Below the pieces are notes generated by a model. The model saw only the letters and a list, made by a program, of their open reading frames with translations. It was not told where the DNA came from and made no database searches. This document shows positions 43,601 through 52,071 of a DNA stretch of 64,000 nucleotides, in pieces (position 1 is the stretch's first letter; every line of letters starts with the position of its first letter). Both the position numbers and the translations under genes were made by a program. Origin of the DNA: Psychroflexus sp. ALD_RP9 (lineage in GTDB: Bacteria > Bacteroidota > Bacteroidia > Flavobacteriales > Flavobacteriaceae); NCBI RefSeq assembly GCF_017311165.1, contig NZ_CP062973.1:744001-808000 (forward strand), read 5' to 3'.

Positions 43601-44994
43601 AACAACTTTACATTATGCTTATTAGCCATTGCAATTAAAGTGTTATTGGCACGATCTTCATCTTCTTGTTGATGACGCATCAGCTCGATATAAAAATCAT
43701 CTTTAAAAGTCTCTTTCCACCATATTAAGGCTTCTTCAGCTTGTTTTTCACCAAGATTTAAAATTTTACTTGGTACTTCACCATACATATTTCCTGTTAG
43801 GGCGATAATGTCTTCCTTATATTGCTCAATTAAAGTCTTATCTATTCTTGGCACATAATAAAAGCCTTTTGTAAAACCAATAGAAGATAATTTTGCAAGA
43901 TTATGATAACCGTTTTTATTTTTTGCTAGTAAGACAATTTGATAGCCATTATCTTTTCGAGATTTATCGGTGTGATCTTCACAAACAAAAAATTCGCATC
44001 CGATAATAGGTTTAAGCGGTACAAGGTCACTATCTTCAGTGATAGATTTATTATGCTTTTTAATGGCATTTACAAAATGAAATGCACCCATCATATTGGC
44101 ATGATCTGTTAAGGCAACAGCTGGCATGCGATGTTTTGCAGCAGCAGCAACTAAATCTGCTACAGAACTGGTAGATTGTAACACTGAAAATTGGCTGTGA
44201 TTATGAAGATGAACAAAATGATTAGCTTCTAGTTCTGCTAAGTTTTGTTGAATTTCTTCTTTTGTAGGTTGTGTTTCAGTTGAAGTTTCTCTAGCTTTTA
44301 ATTTATCAGAAGCTTGTTTTAAATTAACATGCTTTAAACCTATTGGTTGAATTGGAGAAGAATGTTTTGCCTTAAATTCGTCTAAATAACCAGGCTGAAC
44401 TTTTAACTCTTCTTCAGTGTAGTTATGAATTCTAATTAACTCTAAAAAACACCGAGTTGTTGCTTCTACATCGGCGGTAGCGTTGTGAGCTTCTTCAAAT
44501 GGTTGATTAAATAGATGTTCGTGTAATTCTGTTAAAGTTGGTAGCTTATATTTTCCTCCACGACCTCCAGGAATTTGACATAATTTTGCTGTTTTTTCAG
44601 TACAAGTGTCCAAAACGGACATATTGAGCAATGGTGTTTCAAGTTGAGCTCTAAAAAACTCAGCTCCCATGATATTTACATCAAAACCGACATTTTGCCC
44701 GACTACAAATTTTGCCTTTGCAAGGGCTTCATTAAAACGCTCTAATACTAAATTAAGTTCTTCTCCTTCAGTTTTTGCTAGTGCTGTAGAAATACCATGA
44801 ATACGCTCTGCATCATAAGGAATATCAAAACCTTCAGGTTGAATTAAATAATCTTCTGCTTCAATTAATTCACCCCATTGATCATGAACTTGCCAGGCAA
44901 TTTGTATGGCTCTTGGCCAATTTTCAACATCGCTAATAGGTGCATCCCAACGCTTTGGAAGACCTGTAGTTTCGGTATCAAAAATGATGTACAT
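40645..44994 (-). CDS. dnaE: DNA polymerase III alpha subunit with N-terminal exonuclease domain
   Basis: 1449 residues. The N-terminal DEDDh exonuclease (about 1-190) has FDTETTGLP, GQNVGFDVNIM and HNATADVEAT. A PHP domain (from about 255) has HLHNHSQFS and ALTDHANMMG. The polymerase core has GPGRGSAAGSAVAYC and MPDIDIDFDD (catalytic aspartates), and the tail has an OB-fold region. It is the replicative polymerase; the fused exonuclease gives in-cis proofreading, a layout usual in Bacteroidota. The gene stands alone between the OstA-like gene and pirin. Confidence 0.96.
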   Translation of the reverse strand: MYIIFDTETTGLPKRWDAPISDVENWPRAIQIAWQVHDQWGELIEAEDYLIQPEGFDIPYDAERIHGISTALAKTEGEELNLVLERFNEALAKAKFVVGQNVGFDVNIMGAEFFRAQLETPLLNMSVLDTCTEKTAKLCQIPGGRGGKYKLPTLTELHEHLFNQPFEEAHNATADVEATTRCFLELIRIHNYTEEELKVQPGYLDEFKAKHSSPIQPIGLKHVNLKQASDKLKARETSTETQPTKEEIQQNLAELEANHFVHLHNHSQFSVLQSTSSVADLVAAAAKHRMPAVALTDHANMMGAFHFVNAIKKHNKSITEDSDLVPLKPIIGCEFFVCEDHTDKSRKDNGYQIVLLAKNKNGYHNLAKLSSIGFTKGFYYVPRIDKTLIEQYKEDIIALTGNMYGEVPSKILNLGEKQAEEALIWWKETFKDDFYIELMRHQQEDEDRANNTLIAMANKHNVKLLATNNTYYINQQDANAHDILLCVKDGEKQSTPIGRGRGYRYGLPNNEYYFKSADEMKSLFKDLPEAITNTEEIADKVEAYDLARDVLLPAFTIPEEFQDAKDLSDNGKRGENAYLKHLTYEGAKERYGELSESIKERLDFELSVIANTGYPGYFLIVEDFIREARKMGVSVGPGRGSAAGSAVAYCLKITNIDPIKYDLLFERFLNPERVSMPDIDIDFDDEGRSKVMQYVIDKYGENQVAQIITYGTMAAKSAIRDTARALDLPLYEADRIAKLVPDMSKLSKIFGKTDKELKEKFRAEDLVKVQELLGISEQDSPEADTVNQARILEGSVRNTGIHACGVIITPDDITKFVPVSLAKDSDLYVTQFDNSVVEDAGLLKMDFLGLKTLTLIKDTVEIVKARHGVELDPESFPLDDQKTYELFQRGETVGIFQYESPGMQKHMKDLKPTVFEDLIAMNALYRPGPMEYIPSFIKRKHGGEEISYDLPDMQEYLEETYGITVYQEQVMLLSQKLANFTKGEADVLRKAMGKKLKDVLAKLKPKFINQAKDNGHPEEKLEKIWKDWEAFASYAFNKSHSTCYAFVAYQTAYLKAHYPAEYMAAVLSNNMNDIKKVTFFMEECRRMGLDVLGPDVNESYYKFSVNKNNAIRFGMGAVKGVGGGAVDTIVKHRKKDGNYKSIFDLAKRIDLRAANKKAFESLALAGAFDSLGEVHRAQYFHQTESDLNFLEKVLKYASKFQENQNSAQVSLFGEASEVQIPEPEVPPCDPWHTMKTLKAEKEVIGLFLSGHPLDDFKLEIKHFCNTDIRCFNSIENYLNKELLFAGVVTDVQHRVSKNGKGFATFILEDYYESHEFWIFGEDYLKFRHFLVLDNFVHVKTTARQFINKETGEPGRTRITFKAFKQLQDVVKEFATKLTLTLDIKELNDDFVKQLEQVISQHKGSKHVKFKIRDHQDKIELQMPSKTKKVEISKELLLSLQDFNLSYKLN

Positions 44995-45048
44995 AGTAAA
45001 AGTATTAAAATGGGTTTAGCAAAGAAACTAAAAGCTTAGCCTTCAAAT

Positions 45049-46068
45049 TTATGATTTTTCTTCGGTTGAGCCATCAGGATATTTAGCAAATCGCCTCGGA
45101 TTAAGACCATGAGTAAATTCGGCTTCTGGCCAAGGCCATCCACCAAATTGTGTTTGTTGATAATTATTGATGATTGTATTGATTTCTTGTGGTGAATTTG
45201 CTACAAATGGTCCACGTTGAACAACAGGCTCATTAATCGGTTTGGCTTGTAGAAACAAAAATTCTGCTGTTTTAGAATTAACTGTAATCTTAGGGCTTTT
45301 AAGTGGTGAGAGCTCTAATGAATGACCTGATGAAATCGACTTATTTTCAATGCTAATAGAGTCGCCTTTGTAAAAAAACAATTGTCTATTAAGCTTTGAT
45401 GTGTTTGCTTTTGGTATTACAAATTCTGCTCCGGCTTGTAATGTTATTCGCCAAATTTGAACCTCGTTTTCAGGGTTTGCTGCCCATGAATTCGGTGTAG
45501 GTGATAAAGCTTTGGTGTTATTATATTGTCCAGCAATTATTTTTAGCTGACCAACTGTTTGCTGGTTTTGTTGTATAGAAATCACGGGGATTTCTTCATT
45601 CCATAGCATTTTGTAATGTGGATTAACCTGTTTTGAAGCTTTTGGTAGATTGAGCCAAAGTTGAAATAGCACTAATGGATTAGGCTTGTTTTGATGTATT
45701 AATGGAAACATTTCAGAATGCAAAACACCTTTACCTGCAGTCATCCATTGCACATCACCATGACCAAAACGTCCGCAGGAACCCAATGAATCTGTATGGT
45801 CGGCAAAACCTTCTTCAACCAAAGTAATGGTTTCAAAACCAGCATGTGGATGGTAGGGAAATCCTGGTGCTTTTTGGCCATGATACATCCTAAAACCATC
45901 TTTCTTAGTAAAATCGTTACCTAATATTCTGTTTTTTAAATATTTATGATCTGGTCCTAAATTAGCGTTTCCTTGCGGAAAATCATCTTGATGGTAAGCG
46001 CAAAAAATAAAAGGGTTTATCGTTTCCCAATGAAAACCGAGTGGTTTTATAGCTTTAACTGTTTCCAT
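45049..46068 (-). CDS. Pirin family protein
   Basis: 339 residues, bicupin. N-terminal cupin metal motifs are PYHPHAGFETIT and HGDVQWMTAGKGVLHSEM; a second, weaker cupin domain (about 215-290) and FVANSPQEINTII follow. Pirins bind iron and have variously been linked to quercetinase activity or redox regulation. Length is somewhat above the common 230-300. It is a single gene 54 nt upstream of dnaE on the same strand. Confidence 0.88.
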   Translation of the reverse strand: METVKAIKPLGFHWETINPFIFCAYHQDDFPQGNANLGPDHKYLKNRILGNDFTKKDGFRMYHGQKAPGFPYHPHAGFETITLVEEGFADHTDSLGSCGRFGHGDVQWMTAGKGVLHSEMFPLIHQNKPNPLVLFQLWLNLPKASKQVNPHYKMLWNEEIPVISIQQNQQTVGQLKIIAGQYNNTKALSPTPNSWAANPENEVQIWRITLQAGAEFVIPKANTSKLNRQLFFYKGDSISIENKSISSGHSLELSPLKSPKITVNSKTAEFLFLQAKPINEPVVQRGPFVANSPQEINTIINNYQQTQFGGWPWPEAEFTHGLNPRRFAKYPDGSTEEKS

Positions 46069-46148
46069 AGCTTTAGTAATTAAATTGAATCTAAAATACA
46101 GTTATTATCGCTATTCGGTAAAACAATTAAGCAGTTGTTATGATTTAG

Positions 46149-46610
46149 TTATAGACTAGATGATGAGCAATTTGCTTTAAGTTGATGTTTTAACTGATTA
46201 ATTTGACTAACCGATAAATTTGAAAGGTATAATTTTAATTGATGGTTTTTGTAGAACAGATACGAAAATAGCCGATGAAAAGTTTTAAAATGTAGTTGAG
46301 CAGTTGATTTCAACTGTAATGATAAATTTCGTTCATCAATCTTAAAGTCTATTATATCGCTTAAATTAATTGATGATTTTAGAACTCTGTAGTCGATAAA
46401 TTCATTTTCAGTAAGCGAAATTATCTTAAACCTTAATGCAATAAGCCTTAATAAAGTTAATCCTAATAAGACATTTATTACTAAGATAAGTACTCCTATT
46501 ATTTGAAAAAATAAAAATTCGCTATTTAGATTGACTAACGCCACTATTAACAGACCTAAAAAAGACAGAATCAGTCCTATAAAACGCTTCTTCTGATAAT
46601 AAATCTGCAT
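46149..46610 (-). CDS. Unknown small membrane protein
   Basis: 153 residues. Two adjacent hydrophobic helices (about 10-28 and 32-55, IGLILSFLGLLIVALVNL and FFQIIGVLILVINVLLGL) are followed by a soluble C-terminal part (75-153) of beta-strand character and a basic tail. It resembles the layout of small PH-like (bPH) membrane proteins, but I cannot name a family. It lies 6 nt downstream of the lipoprotein gene and is probably co-transcribed with it. Confidence 0.65.
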   Translation of the reverse strand: MQIYYQKKRFIGLILSFLGLLIVALVNLNSEFLFFQIIGVLILVINVLLGLTLLRLIALRFKIISLTENEFIDYRVLKSSINLSDIIDFKIDERNLSLQLKSTAQLHFKTFHRLFSYLFYKNHQLKLYLSNLSVSQINQLKHQLKANCSSSSL

Positions 46611-46616
46611 TTTTTC

Positions 46617-47417
46617 CTACAAATTCACTGAAAACTCACCTGAAGAAACTTCAATTCCTGTAGTTGTTGTAAACTCAAATGAACCTGAGATCGATGTATC
46701 TGTAATCTCTGTAATCGTTAAGCTTCCAGACTGAGCAAACTCGACAGTCTCACTTTCAGAATAACCTAATTGAATGTTGTCTTCTATTGAAACATCATAA
46801 TTACCTGCCTCAAGTGTATTTGGAAAGACAATGGTAATAACAGCATTATCAACCGAGCCAAAAACTGTAAATACACCACTATTTTCTTCAATATTAACTA
46901 CAGTAGACTGAAAAGCAGTTGCATTAACATTTGCATTTAAAAATTCATCAGGGTTTGTAGGATCAGTAGGGTCATCAATTTCTGCATCTAGAAGAGGTAC
47001 ATTAAAAAAAGAGCCGCTTCTAATAAAAACTTCGTCGCCTTCAGCATTTTTTAAGTTAAAGAAAAACGTACCATCAAAGCCATTTTCATCAACTTGAGTA
47101 ATGGTAATTTCACCAACAACATCGTCGTGATTACTAGTGTAAACAACACCATTTACATTCTCATAACTAGCCGTGTTTAAACCGTTTGGTGTTACAGTAT
47201 AAGTACCAAGATTCATAGATTCTGTTCTAAAACTAATCACTTCAGTCGATGAACTTCTTATAGAAAATAATCCATTTTCATCTACTGAAGCTGTTGCTGA
47301 AACTGCCTTATAAAAATCGTTATTAACTAAGCCTTGAACAGTTGCCTCATCTTTAATAATATCATCTGAACAACTGCCAAGAATCAATGCTAAAAAAGCT
47401 AGAAAGTAAATCCTCAT
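46617..47417 (-). CDS. DUF6252-type lipoprotein with two repeat domains
   Basis: 266 residues. The lipoprotein signal has lipobox LGSC (Cys16). Two similar beta-rich units of about 100 residues follow: about 25-145 and about 160-266. Each starts with a strand containing A(T/S)A or TAF, contains a G(T/N)Y(T/D)V strand and ends with an SGxF strand. They are joined by an Asp/Pro/Thr linker (DDPTDPTNPD). This matches DUF6252 lipoproteins of Flavobacteriia, function unknown. A -7-like TACATTTG lies upstream (47437-47444). Confidence 0.7.
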   Translation of the reverse strand: MRIYFLAFLALILGSCSDDIIKDEATVQGLVNNDFYKAVSATASVDENGLFSIRSSSTEVISFRTESMNLGTYTVTPNGLNTASYENVNGVVYTSNHDDVVGEITITQVDENGFDGTFFFNLKNAEGDEVFIRSGSFFNVPLLDAEIDDPTDPTNPDEFLNANVNATAFQSTVVNIEENSGVFTVFGSVDNAVITIVFPNTLEAGNYDVSIEDNIQLGYSESETVEFAQSGSLTITEITDTSISGSFEFTTTTGIEVSSGEFSVNL

Positions 47418-47471
47418 TATCTTAAAATTTTGTAAACAAATGTAAAATAAAAATTCTAAAAATATAATTGA

Positions 47472-47500
47472 TTGTGTATCAAAAATAAAACTTATCTTTG
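47472..47500 (+). promoter_or_regulatory. Promoter of rpsP-rimM-trmN6
   Basis: TTG (47472-47474), 18-nt spacer, TATCTTTG (47493-47500). It gives a leader of about 40 nt ahead of the rpsP ATG at 47547. Confidence 0.7.
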
Positions 47501-47546
47501 CGCCTTATTAATAACTAAGGTCGAGAACCTTAAAATTTAATCTTAT

Positions 47547-48110
47547 ATGCCAACTAAAATTAGATTACAGAGACACGGTAGAAAAGGAAAGCCATTTTAT
47601 TGGATTGTTGCTACTGATAGTCGTGAGAAAAGAGATGGTAAATTTTTAGAAAAACTAGGAATTTACAATCCAACTACTCAACCAGCTATTATCGAACTTG
47701 ATGTTGATAATGCTGTTAAATGGCTGCGTAATGGTGCACAACCAACTGACACAGCAAAACGTATTTTATCTTACAAAGGTGCATTACTAAAAAAACATTT
47801 GCTTGCAGGTGTTGACAAAGGTGCTTTAACTGAAGAAGAAGCCAACAAAAAATTTGAGGCTTGGTTAGAAGAGAAAAACGCATCTATTGAAAGCGCTTCT
47901 GAGAAAACTCAGAAAGCAAAAGAAGAAGCTAAGCAAAAAGCATTAGACGCCGAAAGAGAAGTAAATGCTAAGCGTGAAGCTGAAGCAAAAGCCGCTGAAG
48001 ATGAAGCTAAAGCTGCAGAAGAGGCTGCCAAAGCAGAAGCCGATGATGCAACTGAAGAAACTAATGAAGCAGAATCTGCTGAAGAAGAATCTAAGGAAGA
48101 AAAAGCTTAA
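47547..48110 (+). CDS. rpsP: 30S ribosomal protein S16 with long charged C-terminal tail
   Basis: 187 residues. The S16 core (1-80) has RLQRHGRKGKPFYWIVATDSR and KFLEKLGIYNP. A C-terminal extension of about 100 residues is very rich in Ala, Glu and Lys and predicted to be coiled coil. S16 is needed for 30S assembly. Such tails occur in Bacteroidota S16; no separate function is known to me. It is followed by rimM after 14 nt, a ribosome-assembly operon. Confidence 0.95.
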   Translation: MPTKIRLQRHGRKGKPFYWIVATDSREKRDGKFLEKLGIYNPTTQPAIIELDVDNAVKWLRNGAQPTDTAKRILSYKGALLKKHLLAGVDKGALTEEEANKKFEAWLEEKNASIESASEKTQKAKEEAKQKALDAEREVNAKREAEAKAAEDEAKAAEEAAKAEADDATEETNEAESAEEESKEEKA

Positions 48111-48124
48111 AAAGCACTTTAACG

Positions 48125-48652
48125 ATGACAAAAGATGAATGTTTTTATCTTGGTACTATCGTTAGTAAATTTAGTTTTAAAGGCGAAGTCCAAATCAAAT
48201 TAGATACAGACGAGCCTGAAACTTACAAAAATTTGGAATCAGTTTTGGTTGAAATCAACCAAAAACTGGTTCCTTTTTTTATTTTACAATCTAACTTACA
48301 ACGCAGCAATTTACTTCGCGTTAAGTTTGAAGATGTTGATGATGAAGCTGATGCGCTCGAATTATTAAAAAAAGATGTTTACCTGCCACTCACAGAATTA
48401 CCGGAACTTGATGACGATCAATTTTATTATCACGAAGTCACAAATTATAAAGTGTTTGACAAACACTATGGCGAGTTTGGTAAAATAAAATCTGTAGACA
48501 GTACATCGCCCCAAGCTTTATTTATCATCTATAAAGACAACACCGAAATTTTGGTCCCAGTAAACGATGTATTTATTGAAAAAATTGATAAAGCTAATCA
48601 AGAAATTCATTTTAACTTACCTGACGGTCTACTTGATCTCTACTTAAAGTAA
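48125..48652 (+). CDS. rimM: Ribosome maturation factor RimM
   Basis: 175 residues. The N-terminal RimM domain (LGTIVSKFSFKGEVQIKLDTD) is followed by a C-terminal PRC barrel (YYHEVTNYKVFD...LVPVNDVFIEKID). RimM binds S19 and assists 30S maturation. It lies between rpsP and the TrmN6-like gene, which starts 1 nt after its stop. trmD, the usual neighbour, is not here. Confidence 0.94.
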   Translation: MTKDECFYLGTIVSKFSFKGEVQIKLDTDEPETYKNLESVLVEINQKLVPFFILQSNLQRSNLLRVKFEDVDDEADALELLKKDVYLPLTELPELDDDQFYYHEVTNYKVFDKHYGEFGKIKSVDSTSPQALFIIYKDNTEILVPVNDVFIEKIDKANQEIHFNLPDGLLDLYLK

Positions 48653-48653
48653 C

Positions 48654-49370
48654 GTGTCAAAACCATTTCATTTTAAGCAATTTAGCATCACGCAAGCCAA
48701 TACCGCCATGAAAATTGGCACAGACGGTGTTTTATTAGGTGCTTGGGCAAGCATTAAGCATCAGCCCAACAGCATTTTAGACATTGGCGCCGGCACCGGA
48801 ATAATTAGCCTTCAACTCGCACAACGCAGCTCTGCACAACTCATAGATGCTATAGAAATTGATCATAACGCCTATGAAGATTGCGTTACTAATTTCGAAA
48901 ATAGTATTTGGAATGACCGACTATTTTGTTACCACGCTAGCTTACAAGAATTTGTTGATGAAATAGATGAATCTTACGATTTAATTATTTCTAATCCTCC
49001 ATTTTTTGAACCACAAAACAGCATAAAGTCTAGTGCAAGAACAAATGCAAGATTTACAAACAGTTTAAATTATAAAGAATTACTTCAAAGCGTTAGACAA
49101 TTACTCAACCAAAACGGAAAGTTTTGCGTGATTATTCCATATCAAAATGAAGCAAAATTCTTAGACATTGCCCAAAGTGTTGAATTATTTCCTACTGAAA
49201 TTTTGCACGTTAAAGGCCACAAAGAAGCTCCAATTAAAAGAAGTTTGATTTGCCTAGAACACAAATTAAGAACATCAGTTGAAGTTACCGAACTCACAAT
49301 TGAAATTGAGCGGCATCAATACACTAATGAGTATTTCAACTTAGTTAAAGACTTTTATCTTAAACTTTAA
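48654..49370 (+). CDS. tRNA1(Val) (adenine(37)-N6)-methyltransferase TrmN6-like
   Basis: 238 residues from a GTG start, chosen because the conserved FKQFSITQANTAMKIGTDGVLLGAW lies upstream of the first internal ATG domain boundary. SAM motif is ILDIGAGTGIISL and the amino-methyltransferase motif is NPPFFEP. It would methylate A37 of a valine tRNA, which fits a genome with tRNA-Val(TAC). It is the last gene of the rpsP operon. Confidence 0.85.
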   Translation: MSKPFHFKQFSITQANTAMKIGTDGVLLGAWASIKHQPNSILDIGAGTGIISLQLAQRSSAQLIDAIEIDHNAYEDCVTNFENSIWNDRLFCYHASLQEFVDEIDESYDLIISNPPFFEPQNSIKSSARTNARFTNSLNYKELLQSVRQLLNQNGKFCVIIPYQNEAKFLDIAQSVELFPTEILHVKGHKEAPIKRSLICLEHKLRTSVEVTELTIEIERHQYTNEYFNLVKDFYLKL

Positions 49371-49526
49371 AACTTCTATAATTACAATTTTGAGCACCTT
49401 AATATTGGTATTGCTTAATTGTTTTTCAATTTCATAGCCTAAAATTTACAAATTCAATAAAAATATAACACTTGTACCTTGACCAATGCTGTAAGATTAG
49501 TTAATTTTGAATTTCAATATAAAATT

Positions 49527-50705
49527 ATGAAACAAGATACTTTTCAAGCACCAGATTACTACAATATAGACGATTTATTAACTGAAGAGCATAAACTTAT
49601 TCGTGAAGCCGCTCGTGATTGGGTTAAGCGTGATGTAAGCCCAATTATTGAAGATGCGGCTCAAAAAGCTGAATTTCCTAAATCGATTATTAAAGGCTTA
49701 TCAGACATAGGAGCTTTTGGTCCTTATATACCTGAAGAATATGGTGGCGCTGGTTTAGATCAAATTTCTTATGGTTTAATTATGCAAGAGATTGAACGTG
49801 GCGATAGCGGAGTACGCTCTACAGCATCAGTACAATCTTCACTTGTTATGTTTCCGATTTACGCATATGGTACTGAAGCGCAAAAGAAAAAGTATTTACC
49901 AAAATTAGCTTCAGGCGAATTTATGGGTTCATTTGGACTTACCGAACCAAATCATGGTTCAAATCCTGGTGGCATGACCACTAATTTTAAAGACAAAGGC
50001 GACCACTATTTACTTAACGGTGCCAAAATGTGGATTTCAAATGCACCTTTTTGCGATATTGCCGTTGTTTGGGCAAAGAATGAAGAAGGCCGAATTCACG
50101 GACTCATTGTTGAACGCGGCATGGAAGGTTTTACAACGCCAGAAACCCACAATAAGTGGTCTTTAAGAGCTTCAGCAACTGGTGAACTTATTTTTGATGA
50201 TGTTAAAGTTCCTAAAGAAAATTTACTCACTGGCAAAAGCGGACTTGGTGCGCCATTATCTTGTTTAGACTCTGCTCGTTATGGTATTGCTTGGGGCGCT
50301 ATTGGTGCAGCAATGGATTGCTACGATACAGCTTTAAGATACGCGAAAGAACGTATTCAATTTGATAAGCCAATCGCTAGCTATCAATTACAGCAAAAAA
50401 AATTAGCCGAAATGATTACCGAAATCACTAAAGCACAATTGATGGCATTAAGATTAGGACAACTTAAAAATGACGGAAAGGCTACAACAGCTCAAATTTC
50501 TATGGCTAAACGTAATAATGTTGAAATGGCTATTAACATTGCTCGTGAAGCAAGACAAATTTTAGGCGGCATGGGAATTACAGGCGATTACAGTATCATG
50601 CGCCATATGATGAATTTAGAAAGTGTCATAACTTACGAAGGCACACACGATATTCACCTACTTATAACAGGAATGGATATTACTGGAATTCCAGCTTTTA
50701 AATAA
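49527..50705 (+). CDS. Acyl-CoA dehydrogenase, glutaryl-CoA dehydrogenase-like
   Basis: 392 residues from ATG 49527 (an in-frame TTG at 49479 would add 16 non-conserved residues). Motifs: GSFGLTEPNHGSNPGGM, YLLNGAKMWISN, RYGIAWGAIGAAMDCY, and the catalytic E371 in VITYEGTHDIH. The MRHMMNLESV-YEGTHDIH tail is typical of glutaryl-CoA dehydrogenases, which act in lysine/tryptophan breakdown. The conserved substrate-Arg region should be checked before fixing the substrate. Followed by a terminator. Confidence 0.88.
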   Translation: MKQDTFQAPDYYNIDDLLTEEHKLIREAARDWVKRDVSPIIEDAAQKAEFPKSIIKGLSDIGAFGPYIPEEYGGAGLDQISYGLIMQEIERGDSGVRSTASVQSSLVMFPIYAYGTEAQKKKYLPKLASGEFMGSFGLTEPNHGSNPGGMTTNFKDKGDHYLLNGAKMWISNAPFCDIAVVWAKNEEGRIHGLIVERGMEGFTTPETHNKWSLRASATGELIFDDVKVPKENLLTGKSGLGAPLSCLDSARYGIAWGAIGAAMDCYDTALRYAKERIQFDKPIASYQLQQKKLAEMITEITKAQLMALRLGQLKNDGKATTAQISMAKRNNVEMAINIAREARQILGGMGITGDYSIMRHMMNLESVITYEGTHDIHLLITGMDITGIPAFK

Positions 50706-50735
50706 ACCTATAATTTTTTCCTAATTATTTAACTC

Positions 50736-50766
50736 AAAAAAGCAGCTTTAGTTAGCTGCTTTTTAT
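50736..50766 (+). terminator. Terminator after the glutaryl-CoA dehydrogenase-like gene
   Basis: AAAGCAGCT and AGCTGCTTT form a stem around TTAGTT, followed by a T-run. Confidence 0.8.
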
Positions 50767-50785
50767 TTTTAACCAAAAATTTGCT

Positions 50786-51568
50786 ATGTCAATTTCACGA
50801 CTTAAAAACCATACAAAATCATATAGAGAAAATCTATTAAAACATGAATTATACAAGCATATTGAATCGCCACAAGATTTACAAATTTTCATGCAACATC
50901 ATGTTTTTGCCGTCTGGGATTTCATGTCTTTATTGAAAGCCCTGCAACAACAACTTACATGCGTAAATACACCATGGAAACCCATTGGAAACCCAGAACA
51001 TCGCTATTTGATTAATGAAATTGTATTAGCTGAAGAAACCGATCTAAACAAAGAAGGTAAGCGTCAAAGTCATTTTGAAATGTATTTAGACGCGATGGAG
51101 AAAGCTAAGGCCAATACTAATGAAGTTAGAAGTTTTATTGAATCACTTTCTACTTCAGCTTCGGTTAGTAAACAAATTGAAGACAGTAAACTTTCTACAA
51201 ACGTCAAGCAATTTTTGAATTTTACATTTCAACTAATCAGCGAAGGAAAAGCGCATAAAATAGCGGCAGCCTTCACATTTGGTCGTGAAGAACTAATCCC
51301 TGACATGTTTACATCGATTATTGGAGAAATTCAACAAAAGTTTCCTGAAGAAGACTTAAGTTTATTCAAATACTATTTTGATCGCCATATTGAATTAGAT
51401 GAAGATGAACACGGACCAATGGCATTAGAATTAATTTCTGAATTATGCGGCAACAACACCCAATATTGGGAAGAAGCCGAGCATTGCGCTATTGAGGCCT
51501 TGAAACTTCGTCATATCCTGTGGGATGGCATTCAAAAAGAAATTATGGTTAAAAAGGCAATTGCTTAA
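50786..51568 (+). CDS. DUF3050 protein (heme oxygenase-like fold)
   Basis: 260 residues, all-helical. Begins LKNHTKSYRENLLKHELYKHIES with FMQHHVFAVWDFMSLLKALQ and a C-terminal DRHIELDEDEHGPMALELI. The His/Glu pattern matches DUF3050, which is predicted to share the heme-oxygenase/diiron-like helical fold. Biochemical function is unknown. It starts 20 nt after a terminator and is convergent with purE. Confidence 0.85.
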   Translation: MSISRLKNHTKSYRENLLKHELYKHIESPQDLQIFMQHHVFAVWDFMSLLKALQQQLTCVNTPWKPIGNPEHRYLINEIVLAEETDLNKEGKRQSHFEMYLDAMEKAKANTNEVRSFIESLSTSASVSKQIEDSKLSTNVKQFLNFTFQLISEGKAHKIAAAFTFGREELIPDMFTSIIGEIQQKFPEEDLSLFKYYFDRHIELDEDEHGPMALELISELCGNNTQYWEEAEHCAIEALKLRHILWDGIQKEIMVKKAIA

Positions 51569-51576
51569 CAGCTGAG

Positions 51577-52071
51577 TTAATTGTTTTTTAATGAAGATGA
51601 CATTTTAGAAACTTTTTCTGCTAGTTCAAGTTTGTAGGCATTTAATTTCTCTTGTAAAACTTTATCATTACTCGCTGCTATTTGAGTCGCTAAAATTCCA
51701 GCATTTTTAGCAGCATTTAAGGCTACAGTAGCCACAGGTACACCATTAGGCATTTGCAAAATTGATAAAACTGAGTCCCAGCCATCAATCGAATTACTCG
51801 ATTTTACTGGAACTCCAATTACTGGCAAAGGTGTTAATGATGCTAACATTCCAGGTAAATGTGCCGCACCACCAGCACCAGCAATAATAACTTTAAAATC
51901 ATTTTGATGTGCACTTTTCCCAAAATCAAACATTTTTTCAGGCGTACGATGTGCAGAAACCACATCAACAACAACTTCTATTCCGAAGTGTTTTAAAATA
52001 TCAATTGCATCTTGCATGACGGGAAGATCGCTTGTGCTTCCCATTACAACAGCTACTTTATGCGTTTTCAT
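51577..52071 (-). CDS. purE: 5-(carboxyamino)imidazole ribonucleotide mutase PurE
   Basis: 164 residues from ATG 52071 (an in-frame TTG at 52077 is less likely). GSTSDLP, VVSAHRTPEKMFDF, GAGGAAHLPGMLAS and PNGVPVATVALN are the PurE signature regions. It converts N5-CAIR to CAIR in purine synthesis. It overlaps purK by 14 nt, so the pair is translationally coupled. Confidence 0.96.
   Translation of the reverse strand: MKTHKVAVVMGSTSDLPVMQDAIDILKHFGIEVVVDVVSAHRTPEKMFDFGKSAHQNDFKVIIAGAGGAAHLPGMLASLTPLPVIGVPVKSSNSIDGWDSVLSILQMPNGVPVATVALNAAKNAGILATQIAASNDKVLQEKLNAYKLELAEKVSKMSSSLKNN

Noticed and set aside
47943..48131. Minus-strand ORF rich in Phe/Ser/Cys opposite rpsP
   Set aside because: It is the antisense of the Ala/Glu/Lys-rich S16 tail.
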